Assembly: GCA_900544765.1 (NCBI GenBank)
Contig: UQWI01000004.1
Location: forward strand, 62,001 to 126,000
Direction: 5' to 3'
Length of the DNA stretch: 64,000 nucleotides
Source: an uncultured Eubacteriales bacterium
GTDB lineage: Bacteria > Bacillota > Clostridia > Oscillospirales > Oscillospiraceae
Part shown: piece by piece, positions 8,003 to 16,555 of the stretch
How positions within the stretch are numbered: the stretch's first letter is position 1
Layout: each line of letters begins with the position of its first letter
Notes under the pieces: generated by a model
Databases searched by the model: none
What the model saw: the letters and a program-made list of their open reading frames with translations, nothing else
Told to the model about the DNA's origin: nothing
Made by a program: the position numbers and the translations under genes

Positions 8003-8869
8003 ATGCACTTTGTAAGGGCCAAGGGTCTGCTGTCGGCCGCAAACGGCATGAATATATACCGCGGCTGCATGCACGGGTGCATATACTGCGACTCGCGCAG
8101 CGCCTGTTACCACATGGAGCACGCCTTTGAGGACGTCGAGGTAAAAGAAAACGCCCTCGAGCTGCTCGAGGACGCGCTGCGGCGCAAACGCAAAAAATGT
8201 ATGCTCGCCACGGGCTACATGACGGACCCATATATACCGCTTGAGGACGAGCTCCGCCTCGTGCGCGGGGCGCTCTCTCTCGCGGCCAAATACGACTTCG
8301 GCTTCACCCTGTGCACTAAGTCGGCCCGCGTCCTGCGGGACATAGACCTGCTTGCAGAAATCAATCGCCGCGCCAAGTGCGTCGTGCAGATGACGCTGAC
8401 CACGCATGACGAGACACTGTGCCGGAAGCTGGAGCCAAACGTGAGCACGACGCGGGAGCGCTTCGAGGCGCTCTGCACGCTGCGCGACGCCGGTATCCCG
8501 ACGGTGGTGTGGCTCGCGCCTGTGCTGCCGTTTATAAACGACACGCAGGAGAACATCCGCGGCATATTGGACTACTGCGTCGAAGCCGGCGTGCGCGGCG
8601 TCGTCTGCTTCGGCATCGGCGTCACGCTGCGCGAGGGCAGCCGGGAGTATTTCTACAGGCAGCTCGACAGGCTCTTCCCCGGCATGAAAGAGCGCTACGC
8701 CCGTGCCTACGGCCTGCGTTACGAGCTGCTCAGCCCCGACGCGCCGCGGCTTATGGACACAGTGCGGGACACCTGCGCAAAGCACGGCATCATGTGCGAG
8801 CCGGATGAGGTGTTCCGCTATCTGCGCACACTTGAAACCGAAGATACGCAGCTCAGCCTGTTCGGCTGA
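8003..8869 (+). CDS. SPL-family radical SAM protein
   Basis: 288 residues. The 4Fe-4S binding motif C22-x3-C26-x2-C29 (GCMHGCIYCD) and the following pattern of a TIM-barrel radical SAM domain place it in the family related to spore photoproduct lyase (Rv2578c-like). These enzymes cleave SAM to a radical; the substrate of this subgroup is not known to me. It is shorter than true spore photoproduct lyase (about 340 residues) and has a degenerate C-terminal part. An AAGGAG ribosome site precedes the ATG. It probably belongs to the same transcript as the GerMN gene 42 bases upstream. Confidence 0.85.
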   Translation: MHFVRAKGLLSAANGMNIYRGCMHGCIYCDSRSACYHMEHAFEDVEVKENALELLEDALRRKRKKCMLATGYMTDPYIPLEDELRLVRGALSLAAKYDFGFTLCTKSARVLRDIDLLAEINRRAKCVVQMTLTTHDETLCRKLEPNVSTTRERFEALCTLRDAGIPTVVWLAPVLPFINDTQENIRGILDYCVEAGVRGVVCFGIGVTLREGSREYFYRQLDRLFPGMKERYARAYGLRYELLSPDAPRLMDTVRDTCAKHGIMCEPDEVFRYLRTLETEDTQLSLFG

Positions 8870-8913
8870 TTGCCTATCATACACAAAGCATTTTAAGCAA
8901 AGGAAGGATAGCA

Positions 8914-9981
8914 ATGTCTCATCTTCAAAGTTTGCAGGGCTCAATAGAAAAGGCCGGTCTCGGCGCGCTGCTGTTAATGGATGACAAGAATATTTTCTAC
9001 GCCACCGGCTTTATGCCTTCAGACAGCGCGGCGCTTGTCACGCCGGACAGGGCCTGGCTGGTCACGGATTCGCGCTATATAGAGGATGCGGAGAGAAAAT
9101 GCGTACAGGGCGTCGAAGTTGTGCTCACGACCGCGTCGTCCCCGCTGGGCGCTGCGCTCAGCCGGTTGGTTTCCGGCCTGTCCGGAGCCGTCGGAGCCGA
9201 GGAGAACAAGCTCTCACACGGTATGTACGTCCAGATGGAGCGGCTGCTCGGGCGGGAATTGGTCCCGGCGGGCGAAATGGTGCAGCAGCTGCGCGCGCAC
9301 AAGACCGCAGACGAGCTGCAGCTGCTCATAGCCGCCCAGCGCACGGCCGAGAAGGCCCTGGAGGAGACTTTGCCCATGATAAAGCCGGGCGTGAGCGAGC
9401 GGGATATCGCCGCCGAGCTGACCTACCGCATGATGCGCAACGGCGCGCTCAAAAACAGCTTCGACCCCATAGCGATAACGGGCGCTCACACCAGCATGCC
9501 CCACGGGGTGCCCGGCGGCAGCCTGGTATGCGCCGGCGACTTCGTCACAATGGACTTCGGCTGCATCCGTGACGGATACTGCTCAGACATGACGCGCACG
9601 GTCGCCGTCGGCTTTGCCACGGACGAGATGAAGAACGTCTACGACACCGTGCTGCGCGCGCAGCTGGCGGGCATAGCGGCGGCCAGGCCGTCCGCGACCG
9701 GCATAGAGGTACACTCCGCCGCAGCCAAGGTCATAGCGGACGCGGGCTACGGCGAGTATTTCGGCCACGGTTTCGGACACGGCGTTGGCCTGGATATACA
9801 CGAGAGCCCCAACGCCAACCTGCGCAATGACCAGCCCCTGGGCGAGGGCGCGGTCATCTCTGCCGAGCCCGGCATCTACATCCCCGGCAGGTTCGGCGTG
9901 CGCATCGAGGACGTGCTTTATCTCACCGGCGACGGCAATGTGGACATCACCAAGGCGCCGAAGGAGCTCATAATCCTGTAA
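8914..9981 (+). CDS. Aminopeptidase P family protein (Xaa-Pro peptidase)
   Basis: 355 residues with the two-domain creatinase/aminopeptidase P layout: an N-terminal domain (about 1-125) and the C-terminal pita-bread metal domain. The metal ligands are visible: MDFG near residue 213, DMTRT near 224, the His in GHGFGHGVGLDIHESP (about 288-302), E in SAEPGIY and E in VRIEDV. Such cytosolic enzymes release the N-terminal residue before proline using two metal ions. Length fits the bacterial Xaa-Pro dipeptidase/aminopeptidase group; the exact peptide preference is not readable. GGAAGGAT ribosome site present. Confidence 0.93.
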   Translation: MSHLQSLQGSIEKAGLGALLLMDDKNIFYATGFMPSDSAALVTPDRAWLVTDSRYIEDAERKCVQGVEVVLTTASSPLGAALSRLVSGLSGAVGAEENKLSHGMYVQMERLLGRELVPAGEMVQQLRAHKTADELQLLIAAQRTAEKALEETLPMIKPGVSERDIAAELTYRMMRNGALKNSFDPIAITGAHTSMPHGVPGGSLVCAGDFVTMDFGCIRDGYCSDMTRTVAVGFATDEMKNVYDTVLRAQLAGIAAARPSATGIEVHSAAAKVIADAGYGEYFGHGFGHGVGLDIHESPNANLRNDQPLGEGAVISAEPGIYIPGRFGVRIEDVLYLTGDGNVDITKAPKELIIL

Positions 9982-10035
9982 CTCCGGAACAAAGCGCCCA
10001 TCCGGCGCGTCAGATCCCACAGGGAGGCGGCAGAG

Positions 10036-10252
10036 ATGGAAAAACGCAAAAAGCGCTTGCTCACGGTACTCATCATAGCCGCGGCGCTGCTGCTCGCTGC
10101 GGTATTACGGCCTGGGCTACGGCTTTGAGGTAGAGGGCAATTTCGTCCCGATGTACCCGGGCGAGGGCGGCGTGCGCGAGTGGAGCTTCTACATACTCGG
10201 CGTCGAGGTTGCCTCGGGCGCGGCGGACTCTTCCGTCAACACGGCCTCGTAG
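10036..10252 (+). pseudogene. Small membrane protein gene broken by a frameshift
   Basis: A good AGGGAGG ribosome site precedes an ATG encoding MEKRKKRLLTVLIIAAALL, a clear signal anchor, but this frame stops at about 10129. Near 10100-10108 one base seems to be missing; the next frame continues as YGLGYGFEVEGNFVPMYPG and VREWSFYILGVEV up to a TAG at 10250. Together they would make about 70 residues. The last 60 bases overlap the end of the lipoprotein gene on the other strand. Either a recent mutation or a sequencing indel. The family is unknown. Confidence 0.5.
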
Positions 10253-10686
10253 CCGCCCGCCCGGCTACCGGTTATTGTGATTGAATATGTCTCGCCGAAA
10301 CGCGCGTTTAGGGTGATCCCTCCTGCGGGCTTTGTGTACTCCGCCGGATATACGTTTTCATAGTTCGGGTCGACATACTCCGTTATGACCGTGAAATTGA
10401 GGGATAGGTTTTCAACGTCCTCCGGGTTTTCAAAGTCCTGTTCTCCCAATGTGTAGAAGAGCAGCTCGTCGTGCTTTATAAGCGACTTGTCCGCGTGGGA
10501 TGTGCCGCCGCTGCCGCTTGACGTCCCGGCCTCGTAGCCCACGAGCAGCAGGCCGATATCCTCCTGCACGTCCAGCTGGATGCGCAGCGCTATTTCGTTT
10601 CCGGCGGTACTGACGCCGGACTGTGCGCAGCCGGACAGGACCAGCAGTATCCCGGCGCAGATTGCAGCTATTATTCTCTTTTTCAA
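10189..10686 (-). CDS. Hypothetical lipoprotein
   Basis: 165 residues with a signal peptide and lipobox LSGC (mature Cys about residue 20). The rest is a soluble extracytoplasmic domain with many Thr, Ser and Glu and a short Thr/Pro/Ser-rich end. I recognise no family. A TTG start is chosen because GGGAGG lies eight bases before it; the GTG three codons upstream overlaps that ribosome site. It lies 24 bases after the XRE regulator gene and is probably co-transcribed with it. Confidence 0.65.
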   Translation of the reverse strand: MKKRIIAAICAGILLVLSGCAQSGVSTAGNEIALRIQLDVQEDIGLLLVGYEAGTSSGSGGTSHADKSLIKHDELLFYTLGEQDFENPEDVENLSLNFTVITEYVDPNYENVYPAEYTKPAGGITLNARFGETYSITITGSRAGGYEAVLTEESAAPEATSTPSM

Positions 10687-10710
10687 GGAACTCACCTCCC
10701 AATTAGCGCT

Positions 10711-11220
10711 TTACTTCTTCTTCCTCGTCAGGAAGATTCCTATTACCGCCGCTATGAGGACAAACGGCGCCAGCCTGACGAACAGCCACTCAAAGCCGTG
10801 CAGGAAGGTCCCGGCAACGGCGGCCTCCGGGTCGCTGTAGTCCCAGCCCAGATAGGAGCTGCCCATTGCGGCCAGGACGGCAAAAACTATTATTATGGCC
10901 GCACACAGTGCGATGAGCAGCCAATGGAGCGTTTTACGTCTGGAGGCCTTAATCTGGGCCAGCTGCAGGTTTATGACCTCCAGTTTCTCGGAAACGGCCT
11001 TCAACCCGTCGGCCTCCGCCGCGGTGACGGTCTCCCCGAGCAGGGTGCTCACTGGCGTTTCGAGCGCTTCTGATATGGCGATGAGCATATCAGAGTCGGG
11101 CACCGACAGGCCCTGCTCCCACTTGGAAACAGTCTGCCGCACCACGTTCAGCTTGACGGCCAGCTCCTGCTGAGAGAGCCCCTTTGATTTCCTGATGGCT
11201 TTGATGTTTTCGTTCAGCAT
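10711..11220 (-). CDS. XRE-family transcriptional regulator with membrane helices
   Basis: 169 residues. An N-terminal helix-turn-helix of the Cro/XRE type (residues 1-65: SKGLSQQELAVKLNVVRQTV, KWEQGLSVPDSDML) is followed by a short coiled segment and two membrane helices (about 95-118 and 140-163) ending in RKKK. Regulators of this shape are common in Clostridia and usually control their own small operon, perhaps reacting to a membrane signal. ATG chosen because AAGGGGG lies about ten bases upstream. Its promoter carries an inverted repeat that is a likely binding site for the protein itself. Confidence 0.88.
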   Translation of the reverse strand: MLNENIKAIRKSKGLSQQELAVKLNVVRQTVSKWEQGLSVPDSDMLIAISEALETPVSTLLGETVTAAEADGLKAVSEKLEVINLQLAQIKASRRKTLHWLLIALCAAIIIVFAVLAAMGSSYLGWDYSDPEAAVAGTFLHGFEWLFVRLAPFVLIAAVIGIFLTRKKK

Positions 11221-11251
11221 GGGAAATGCAACCCCCTTTCTCATCGGCCCT

Positions 11252-11295
11252 ATTGTATGTTAAACCTACCGTTGCTGCAAGCAACGCTGGTTAAC
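11252..11295 (-). promoter_or_regulatory. Promoter and probable operator of the XRE regulator
   Basis: On minus, -35 TTGCAG (11275-11280) and -10 TACAAT (11252-11257) are 17 bases apart. The -35 box is the centre of a perfect repeat CGTTGCT-GCA-AGCAACG (11270-11286), itself flanked by GTTAAACC and GGTTAAC (11259-11295). A repressor bound here would block RNA polymerase. Confidence 0.6.
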
Positions 11296-11372
11296 ATTTG
11301 CCCGCCGCCCGCAGCCGAAAGTGTCCTTTGCGCCCTGTATGGGGCGAAAAGAATAGGTGAGGAGGTAGGATT

Positions 11373-12182
11373 ATGCGCGCAGCCAAGGCAGGAATAGTTG
11401 TGCTTTGACTCCTGCTTGTCGCGGCGATAGCCGCGTATTCAGAGAGGTCGTACAGCGTCGAGCCGACGCCGCTGCCAGATGCCTCGCCGCTGGGTACGGT
11501 TCAAACTCCGACGCCGACGCCGGAGACCACCCCGGAGCGGAGGCCGGCCTTTGCGGAGGTAATGCTTGGATACGGAAACCGGGTTCGCAGCGCTCTCTCA
11601 GCAGATGAACTGGAACGGCTGTACAGTATGTATTTGCAAAGTGAGGACAATCAGCCCGAAAGAACCTATGATGACAGTACTTTCGGGATATACTTCTATT
11701 TCAATCACGATTCCTCAAATCCCGATTATCTCACCAAGTGGAGGGCCGTTGAGGGCGACGAATACTACGATGAGGTCTTGGAGATATACAATGTAACCCG
11801 CGTAATCCCCCGGACGGACGAGGATATTCAGAGCGCGCTGCAGGCCGCCAAGGAGTACTGTGCCGAGGCGGACATTGTTTACGACAAGATATGGTACGAC
11901 CAGGACGCCTCCTCGGCCTGGATAATATACATGATGTCGCGGGGCGGCTATGAGCGAGGGAAGTACCGGGACGGCAGCACATACGACAGCTGGGACGAGG
12001 AGCCCGACACCATGTACATATACTATCACGGGAACTGGGCGTGGGAAAGCGGTTACGGCGTTTATCAGCTGGCAATGCACCGGAACCGAGAGACCGGCGA
12101 ATGGGATGCCGCATACCAGGGAATGCCGCCGCCGTTTGCCGAGCGCAGCAGTCCGGAGAACAACGTCATAGTGTACGGCTGA
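11373..12182 (+). pseudogene. Secreted or anchored protein gene with an in-frame TGA in the signal segment
   Basis: A GGAGGTAGGA ribosome site precedes ATG 11373. The frame reads MRAAKAGIVVL, then TGA (11406-11408), then LLLVAAIAAY, a Thr/Pro-rich linker and an intact domain of about 200 residues up to 12182, all in one frame. Without the TGA it would be a 269-residue protein with an N-terminal signal or anchor helix. The downstream domain is rich in Tyr, Trp and acidic residues (for example EYCAEADIVYDKIWYDQD); I do not recognise it. A new start at ATG 11562 would give 206 residues without a signal. Mutation, sequencing error or, less likely, reinitiation. Confidence 0.55.
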
Positions 12183-12332
12183 GGACGGCTTTTTCCCTCA
12201 TAGTCTGGCGCCGGACAGTATATGGGATGCAATCCGGCGACAGAAAAAGCAGGACGGCCATGGCCGCAGTATTCTTTTCGCCGCTTCGCCCGCTCAGCCG
12301 ATACAGCATAACGCAAAAAGCCGCGTACCCTC

Positions 12333-12361
12333 TTGCCAAATCACGGCTTATAGTGTAAAAT
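12333..12361 (+). promoter_or_regulatory. Promoter of efp
   Basis: TTGCCA (12333-12338) and TAAAAT (12356-12361) with a 17-base spacer, about 50 bases before the efp ribosome site. Confidence 0.65.
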
Positions 12362-12416
12362 ACATAGGTTAATTCATTTCGCGTAAACTTAAAGATACAC
12401 CACAGGAGGAAGATAC

Positions 12417-12980
12417 ATGATTTCTGCAGGCGATTTCAGGAACGGCGTCACCTTTGAGATGGACGGCCAGGTCATGCAGGTCGTCGAGTTCCAGCACGTC
12501 AAGCCCGGCAAGGGCGCGGCCTTCGTCCGCACCAAGATGAAGAACGTCATCACCGGCGCTGTCGTTGAGACCAGCTTCAACCCCACCGCGAAGTTCGAGG
12601 AAGCCACCATCGAGCGCAAGACCATGGAGTACAGCTACGCCGACGGCAACCTGTACTACTTCATGGACCCCGAGAGCTATGAGCTCATCCCCATCGACGA
12701 GAGCCTGCTCGGCGACAGCTTCAAGTTTGTCACCGAGAACATGCCCTGCGTCGTCATGAGCTACAAGGGCAAGGTCTTTGCCGTTGAGCCGCCCAACTTC
12801 GTCGAGCTGACCGTAACCCAGACCGACCCCGGCTTTGCCGGCAACACCGCCACCAACGCCACCAAGCCCGCCACCGTCGAGACCGGCGCCACCGTCAAGG
12901 TGCCCCTGTTCATCAACGAGGGCGACAAGATAAAGATAGACACCCGCTCCGGCGAGTATCTTGAGCGCGCCAAGGGCTGA
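12417..12980 (+). CDS. efp: Elongation factor P
   Basis: 187 residues, the usual length. EF-P enters the ribosomal E site and rescues ribosomes stalled at polyproline. Three beta-barrel domains are visible: KOW-like N-terminal domain with the tip loop [10 protein letters not shown] (tip Lys32), a central OB domain and the C-terminal OB domain ending with RSGEYLERA. Lys32 is the position that is modified in many bacteria. No modification gene is in this window. CAGGAGGA precedes the ATG. The next gene begins 19 bases after the stop, so both may be on one transcript. Confidence 0.97.
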   Translation: MISAGDFRNGVTFEMDGQVMQVVEFQHVKPGKGAAFVRTKMKNVITGAVVETSFNPTAKFEEATIERKTMEYSYADGNLYYFMDPESYELIPIDESLLGDSFKFVTENMPCVVMSYKGKVFAVEPPNFVELTVTQTDPGFAGNTATNATKPATVETGATVKVPLFINEGDKIKIDTRSGEYLERAKG

Positions 12981-12999
12981 AATCCAGGAGGGCTATAAT

Positions 13000-13467
13000 A
13001 TGAACACTTCCGAAAAGGTCGCCTACGTCAAGGGCCTGGCCGAAGGCCTGGGCTATGACAACACCAGCAAAGAGGGCAAGATTCTCGCCGCAATACTCGA
13101 CATACTCGAGGACGTCGCCCACGATATAGAGGACCTCGAGGAAAACGCCTGGGATCTCGGAGAGGCTATCGACCAGGTCAGCGACGACCTCGCCGATATT
13201 GAAGAAGTAGTCTATGATGAGGACTACGACGAGGACGACGAGGATGACGACGACGAATGCGACTGCTGCTGCGGCTGCGGCGACGCCGACGGGGAGCCCG
13301 CCTTTTACGAGGTAACCTGCCCGGCCTGCGGGAACACCATCACCATCGACGAGGACGTTCTCGACCTCGGCGAGATAGAGTGCCCCAACTGCGGCGAGAC
13401 GCTCGAGTTCGACGGCCTTGAAGAGGACGAGGAGTCCGGGGACGAAGATAAGCCTGAGGACGACTGA
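13000..13467 (+). CDS. CD1247-type N-terminal domain protein with zinc ribbon
   Basis: 155 residues. The N-terminal 60 residues (EKVAYVKGLAEGLGYD then ILAAILDILEDVAHDIEDLEE) match the domain known from Clostridioides CD1247. A very acidic linker with a run of Asp/Glu and a CDCCCGCG cluster leads to a C-terminal zinc ribbon, CPACG...CPNCG. Such proteins are widespread in Clostridia, often next to efp as here. Function is unknown; the zinc ribbon suggests nucleic acid or protein binding. The ATG is chosen after AGGAGG; open sequence before it overlaps efp. Confidence 0.85.
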   Translation: MNTSEKVAYVKGLAEGLGYDNTSKEGKILAAILDILEDVAHDIEDLEENAWDLGEAIDQVSDDLADIEEVVYDEDYDEDDEDDDDECDCCCGCGDADGEPAFYEVTCPACGNTITIDEDVLDLGEIECPNCGETLEFDGLEEDEESGDEDKPEDD

Positions 13468-13528
13468 CAGCGACATTCGCCGGAAAGGCGCTCACCGCCG
13501 GCTTAACGTCGGCGCACAGACAGTATGC

Positions 13529-13573
13529 AAAAAGCAGAGGGACATCCGTCAGCGGATGGCCCTCTGCTTTTAT
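13529..13573 (+). terminator. Terminator after the efp operon
   Basis: AAAAGCAGAGGG-CATCCG pairs with CGGATG-CCCTCTGCTTTT; A/T tracts on both sides let it work for both strands, including the minus-strand CoA ligase gene that ends at 13627. Confidence 0.88.
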
Positions 13574-13626
13574 ATTTGAGCTGCCGCAGACAGCCGCCGT
13601 GACAGCTGTTTGCAATACGCTCGCTG

Positions 13627-14844
13627 TCAGCTGATGCCCTCTGTCGTGACTATACTGCGTTTACCCTTATAGCATCCGCAGAATTCCGGCGTTGCTGCAA
13701 CCACGCTGACTGCGGTATTGCCATGCAGGCCGCCGGAAGCGGACGCCAGCTCATTGGGCGATACGTCTCCAACGGCGTCAATTTGCAGGACGGCATCCGA
13801 GACAGACGCCCTGTAGTCTATCAGGCCCTCCAGCCGAAACAGCGAGCTGTCAAGCTCTTCCATCAGGCTGCCCGCGCGCCGCACACGGTCAAGCCTCCGT
13901 GTGATGCCGCCGCAGGGACACGGTTCCGGCAGTATACGCGTTAAGTCTCCGGTGCGGTAACGTATGAGCGGCATGGCCTGCATATCCAGCGTGGTTATCA
14001 CCAGCTCTCCGGTTTCGCCGTCAGGCAGCGGCCGGCCGTCAGGCCCTATTATTTCGGCAATAATGTGGTTTTCCCGTATGTGCATCCCTTCGTGCGCCTG
14101 GCAGGTGACCGCTCCTCCGAGGCACATCTCGCGCGAGCCGTAATGCGGGAAGAGGCGCGTGCCAAGGAGGGCCTCAATTTCGCGGCATACTCCCTCGGGG
14201 CAGGCGTCGCCGGAAACCAGCGCGCGCTCTATGTACAGCTCGCGTCCGCAAGAGCGGCGCCAGCGCAGAAGGGAGAGCAGCGGCACGCTCATGCCGATGT
14301 ATGCCGAAGGCCTTTCGCGGTCAAGCAGCTCGTCCAGCACGCCAAGAGGCACAGATACGCCGGCAGGCACCGCGCGCGCACCCAGGCGGGCGATTGCTCG
14401 GCAAATCAGCTCACCCAGCCCGTCCGGGCCGGAAAAAGGCATGGCGACAAGGACGGCGTCGCCGCGCGAGACCAGCTCGCTTATCCCGGCCGCGAAGAAG
14501 CCCACCGTGTGCTCAATATCCCGCCCTGTGTAAAAGATGCGCTTGGCGGGGCCGGTTGTGCCGCTTGTCGTGTCGGATATTATGCGCCGGACCTCGGAGG
14601 TGGAGGTCAGCAGGAGGGAAGAGCAGCTTGAGACGAGGTCTACGGGAGTGGTAAAGGGCAGGGCGTCAAGTCCGTCCAGACTGTCCAGATGCTCAGGCAG
14701 GTCTCTGTAGAAGCCGCTGCGCCGCTTTTCGCGTGAGAGGAGAGCATTGAGCCGCTCCAGCTGCAGAGCCTCCAGCCCACTGCGGGTGAGCGTGGGCATG
14801 GCATCGACGGAGCATATCCAGTTTTCAAGAGCAGTACGTTTCAT
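13627..14844 (-). CDS. AMP-dependent CoA ligase, DVU_1553-like
   Basis: 405 residues of the PaaK-type adenylate-forming family, which activates a carboxylate with ATP and joins it to CoA. The phosphate loop DTTSGTTGPAKR (residues 91-102) and a later motif YRTGDLTRI are clear. The start overlaps the radical SAM stop by four bases, so it is the last gene of the minus-strand cluster. By memory of family names it corresponds to the DVU_1553 family of Desulfovibrio, which always travels with the other genes found here. It is slightly shorter than phenylacetate-CoA ligase (about 430), and the aromatic-acid pocket cannot be judged by eye. Substrate unknown. Confidence 0.82.
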   Translation of the reverse strand: MKRTALENWICSVDAMPTLTRSGLEALQLERLNALLSREKRRSGFYRDLPEHLDSLDGLDALPFTTPVDLVSSCSSLLLTSTSEVRRIISDTTSGTTGPAKRIFYTGRDIEHTVGFFAAGISELVSRGDAVLVAMPFSGPDGLGELICRAIARLGARAVPAGVSVPLGVLDELLDRERPSAYIGMSVPLLSLLRWRRSCGRELYIERALVSGDACPEGVCREIEALLGTRLFPHYGSREMCLGGAVTCQAHEGMHIRENHIIAEIIGPDGRPLPDGETGELVITTLDMQAMPLIRYRTGDLTRILPEPCPCGGITRRLDRVRRAGSLMEELDSSLFRLEGLIDYRASVSDAVLQIDAVGDVSPNELASASGGLHGNTAVSVVAATPEFCGCYKGKRSIVTTEGIS

Positions 14845-16148
14845 CGCCTGTAGAGGTATTTTCCGTCGCGTGAGGTGAGATTGTATGCGCAGAACGGCAC
14901 CATGCCGCGCTCCGGGTCCGCCTCATTTATGTAACAGCGGCGCAGCCTTTTCAGGTCTAAATTGTAAGCGTCCTGAAAGGCCATTCCGGATACCGTAAAA
15001 ACCCTCTCGTTGGCTTCACGCAGAAATCTGTCAAAGGCGTCCTCACCGGCGTCCGCATGCTCCTGCGCGCCCCAGCGTCCGGCGACGAAGTCCCGCGCAT
15101 CGCAGCTTTTTGTGCCGCAGCAGTGGCTGCGCCGCCTCGGCAGAGCCTGCAAAGCGCCGCCCGGCAGGCGCTTGTAGCTGGCGTGAAAAGAGCAATAGGC
15201 GCTCTCCGCGCCGCCTCCGGCGAAGTCGGCTTCCTTCATAGCGCCGTCCATCTGCGCCTCTATTTCTCTCAGGATGCGGGGGATAGTCAGCCTCGTCTCC
15301 GGCTCTTTCAGCTCGCAGCGGCCGAAGTAGCTCACGGGCTGGAAGTGTACGCCGCGGACCTGCGGCGCGCGTGACAGGGCGAAACGAAGCATTTCGCCTA
15401 TTTCAGAGACGTTTATACCCGGCACGAGCGTGGGGACGAGCACGACCGGCAGTCCTGCGGCGGCGCAGCTGTCTATGGCCCGCAGCTTTGTATCCAGCAG
15501 CGCGCGGCCGCGCAGGGCTTCATACGTCGAGTCGCGCAGGCCGTCGAACTGCAGAAAGGCGCAGCTAACGCCAGCCTCTCGCAGCATGTGGGCGTATCCC
15601 GGCTCATCCGCCAGTCGCAGGCCGTTGGTATTCAGCTGGAAGAAGGAGAAACCCTTGCTCCTGCCCAGGCGTACTATCTCCGGCAAATCGTCCCGGAGAG
15701 TGGGTTCCCCGCCTGAAAGCTGGATGTTGAAGGACCCGCCGCGCTCCATGAGCATGTCGTACAGGGCGGAAATCTCGCTGAGCGCCGACTCGCCGGAGCC
15801 CTCGCCCGCGGAGGCGAAGCAGACGGGACAGCGCAGATTGCAGCGCTTCGTGAGCTCAAGCAGCACGCAGCACCCCGCGCTCTCGTGCTCCTCGCACAGA
15901 CCGCAGTCACGGGGACAGCCGTCCTTTACAGGCATGGTGCGGTCCGGGGCGTTCCCGCCGCCCGGCGCTGAGTCCCACTTCAGGTAGTCCACAATGCCGC
16001 CCTCCCAGATGAGGGTTTCAAAGCTTCCATGCTCCGGGCAGGCTTTTGTCAGATAGATATAGCCGTCGTCGCCGACGGCCTTTTCGGCGTCTATGGTCCT
16101 CAGGCAGACAGGGCAGACGCTTTTTGTCACATCGAACGCTTCATACAT
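14841..16148 (-). CDS. Radical SAM protein, TrsS-like (DVU_1554 type)
   Basis: 435 residues. An N-terminal metal knuckle (SVCPVCLRTI and KACPEHG, residues 11-41) precedes a Cys cluster (CPRDCGLCEEH) and the radical SAM domain with C103-x3-C107-x2-C110 (KRCNLRCPVC); a third Cys-rich part near residues 325-335 (SHCCGTKSCDARDF) may hold another cluster. The layout recalls tetraether-lipid/MoaA-like enzymes. NCBI family naming, as I recall it, calls the cluster member radical SAM (seleno)protein TrsS; here the gene has Cys codons and no in-frame TGA. ATG overlaps the previous stop (TGATG) after GGAGAGAGGG. Reaction unknown. Confidence 0.85.
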   Translation of the reverse strand: MYEAFDVTKSVCPVCLRTIDAEKAVGDDGYIYLTKACPEHGSFETLIWEGGIVDYLKWDSAPGGGNAPDRTMPVKDGCPRDCGLCEEHESAGCCVLLELTKRCNLRCPVCFASAGEGSGESALSEISALYDMLMERGGSFNIQLSGGEPTLRDDLPEIVRLGRSKGFSFFQLNTNGLRLADEPGYAHMLREAGVSCAFLQFDGLRDSTYEALRGRALLDTKLRAIDSCAAAGLPVVLVPTLVPGINVSEIGEMLRFALSRAPQVRGVHFQPVSYFGRCELKEPETRLTIPRILREIEAQMDGAMKEADFAGGGAESAYCSFHASYKRLPGGALQALPRRRSHCCGTKSCDARDFVAGRWGAQEHADAGEDAFDRFLREANERVFTVSGMAFQDAYNLDLKRLRRCYINEADPERGMVPFCAYNLTSRDGKYLYRR

Positions 16149-16555
16149 CAGGCAAGCCCTCTCTCCTCCAGCAGCTCGACGCATTTTTCGTAGCTGTCGA
16201 TTATTATCCCGGGGCAGATGGTCAGCATGTTCTGCGGCTCACCTCGCTCAATGTGTTCGCAGTTTTCGCCGCCATATTGCTCCGTGCGCTCGCGGAACCA
16301 GGCGTGGAACCTGCCTATAAGCTCCGCCCTGTCCCCGTCATCCAGCTCCGCGGCCAGCAGGCTCAGGAAGCAGATGCCGCCGGCAAGCGCGCCGCAAGGC
16401 CCTCCGGAGCGGTCAAACCCGCAGCACAGCCCCCTCATGGCCTGCACCAGCTCGGGGTTTTCTCTGCCCTCCGCGTCAAGGGCCAGCTGCACCATAATTT
16501 GCGCGCAGTAAAGCCCCTGGCGCGAAAGCTCCATGATTCTGTCAAACGCGTCCAT
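16148..16555 (-). CDS. C-GCAxxG-C-C family protein, DVU_1555-like
   Basis: 135 residues with the family cysteines: C18 in GLYCAQIM, the core GLCCGFDRSGGPCGALAGG, then NCEH and CPGIIIDSYEKC. These proteins are thought to bind a redox cofactor or Fe-S cluster, and members of this subfamily occur only in this cluster. The core has Gly-Gly-Pro where the family name says Ala-x-x. ATG 16555 is chosen because GGAGG lies nearby; however, the frame is open for 60 more codons upstream (see the separate entry). Stop and start overlap with the radical SAM gene. Confidence 0.82.
   Translation of the reverse strand: MDAFDRIMELSRQGLYCAQIMVQLALDAEGRENPELVQAMRGLCCGFDRSGGPCGALAGGICFLSLLAAELDDGDRAELIGRFHAWFRERTEQYGGENCEHIERGEPQNMLTICPGIIIDSYEKCVELLEERGLA

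Noticed and set aside
11406..11408. In-frame TGA as selenocysteine
   Set aside because: It falls in a hydrophobic signal helix where selenocysteine has no role, and no SECIS-like hairpin was evident directly after it.
13627..14844. Phenylacetate-CoA ligase of aromatic degradation
   Set aside because: No other phenylacetate or aromatic genes are near; the context is the molybdenum/radical SAM cluster, so only the general family is claimed.
14841..16148. Radical SAM gene as a selenoprotein
   Set aside because: The related family can carry selenocysteine, but this frame has Cys codons at all cysteine motifs and no internal TGA.
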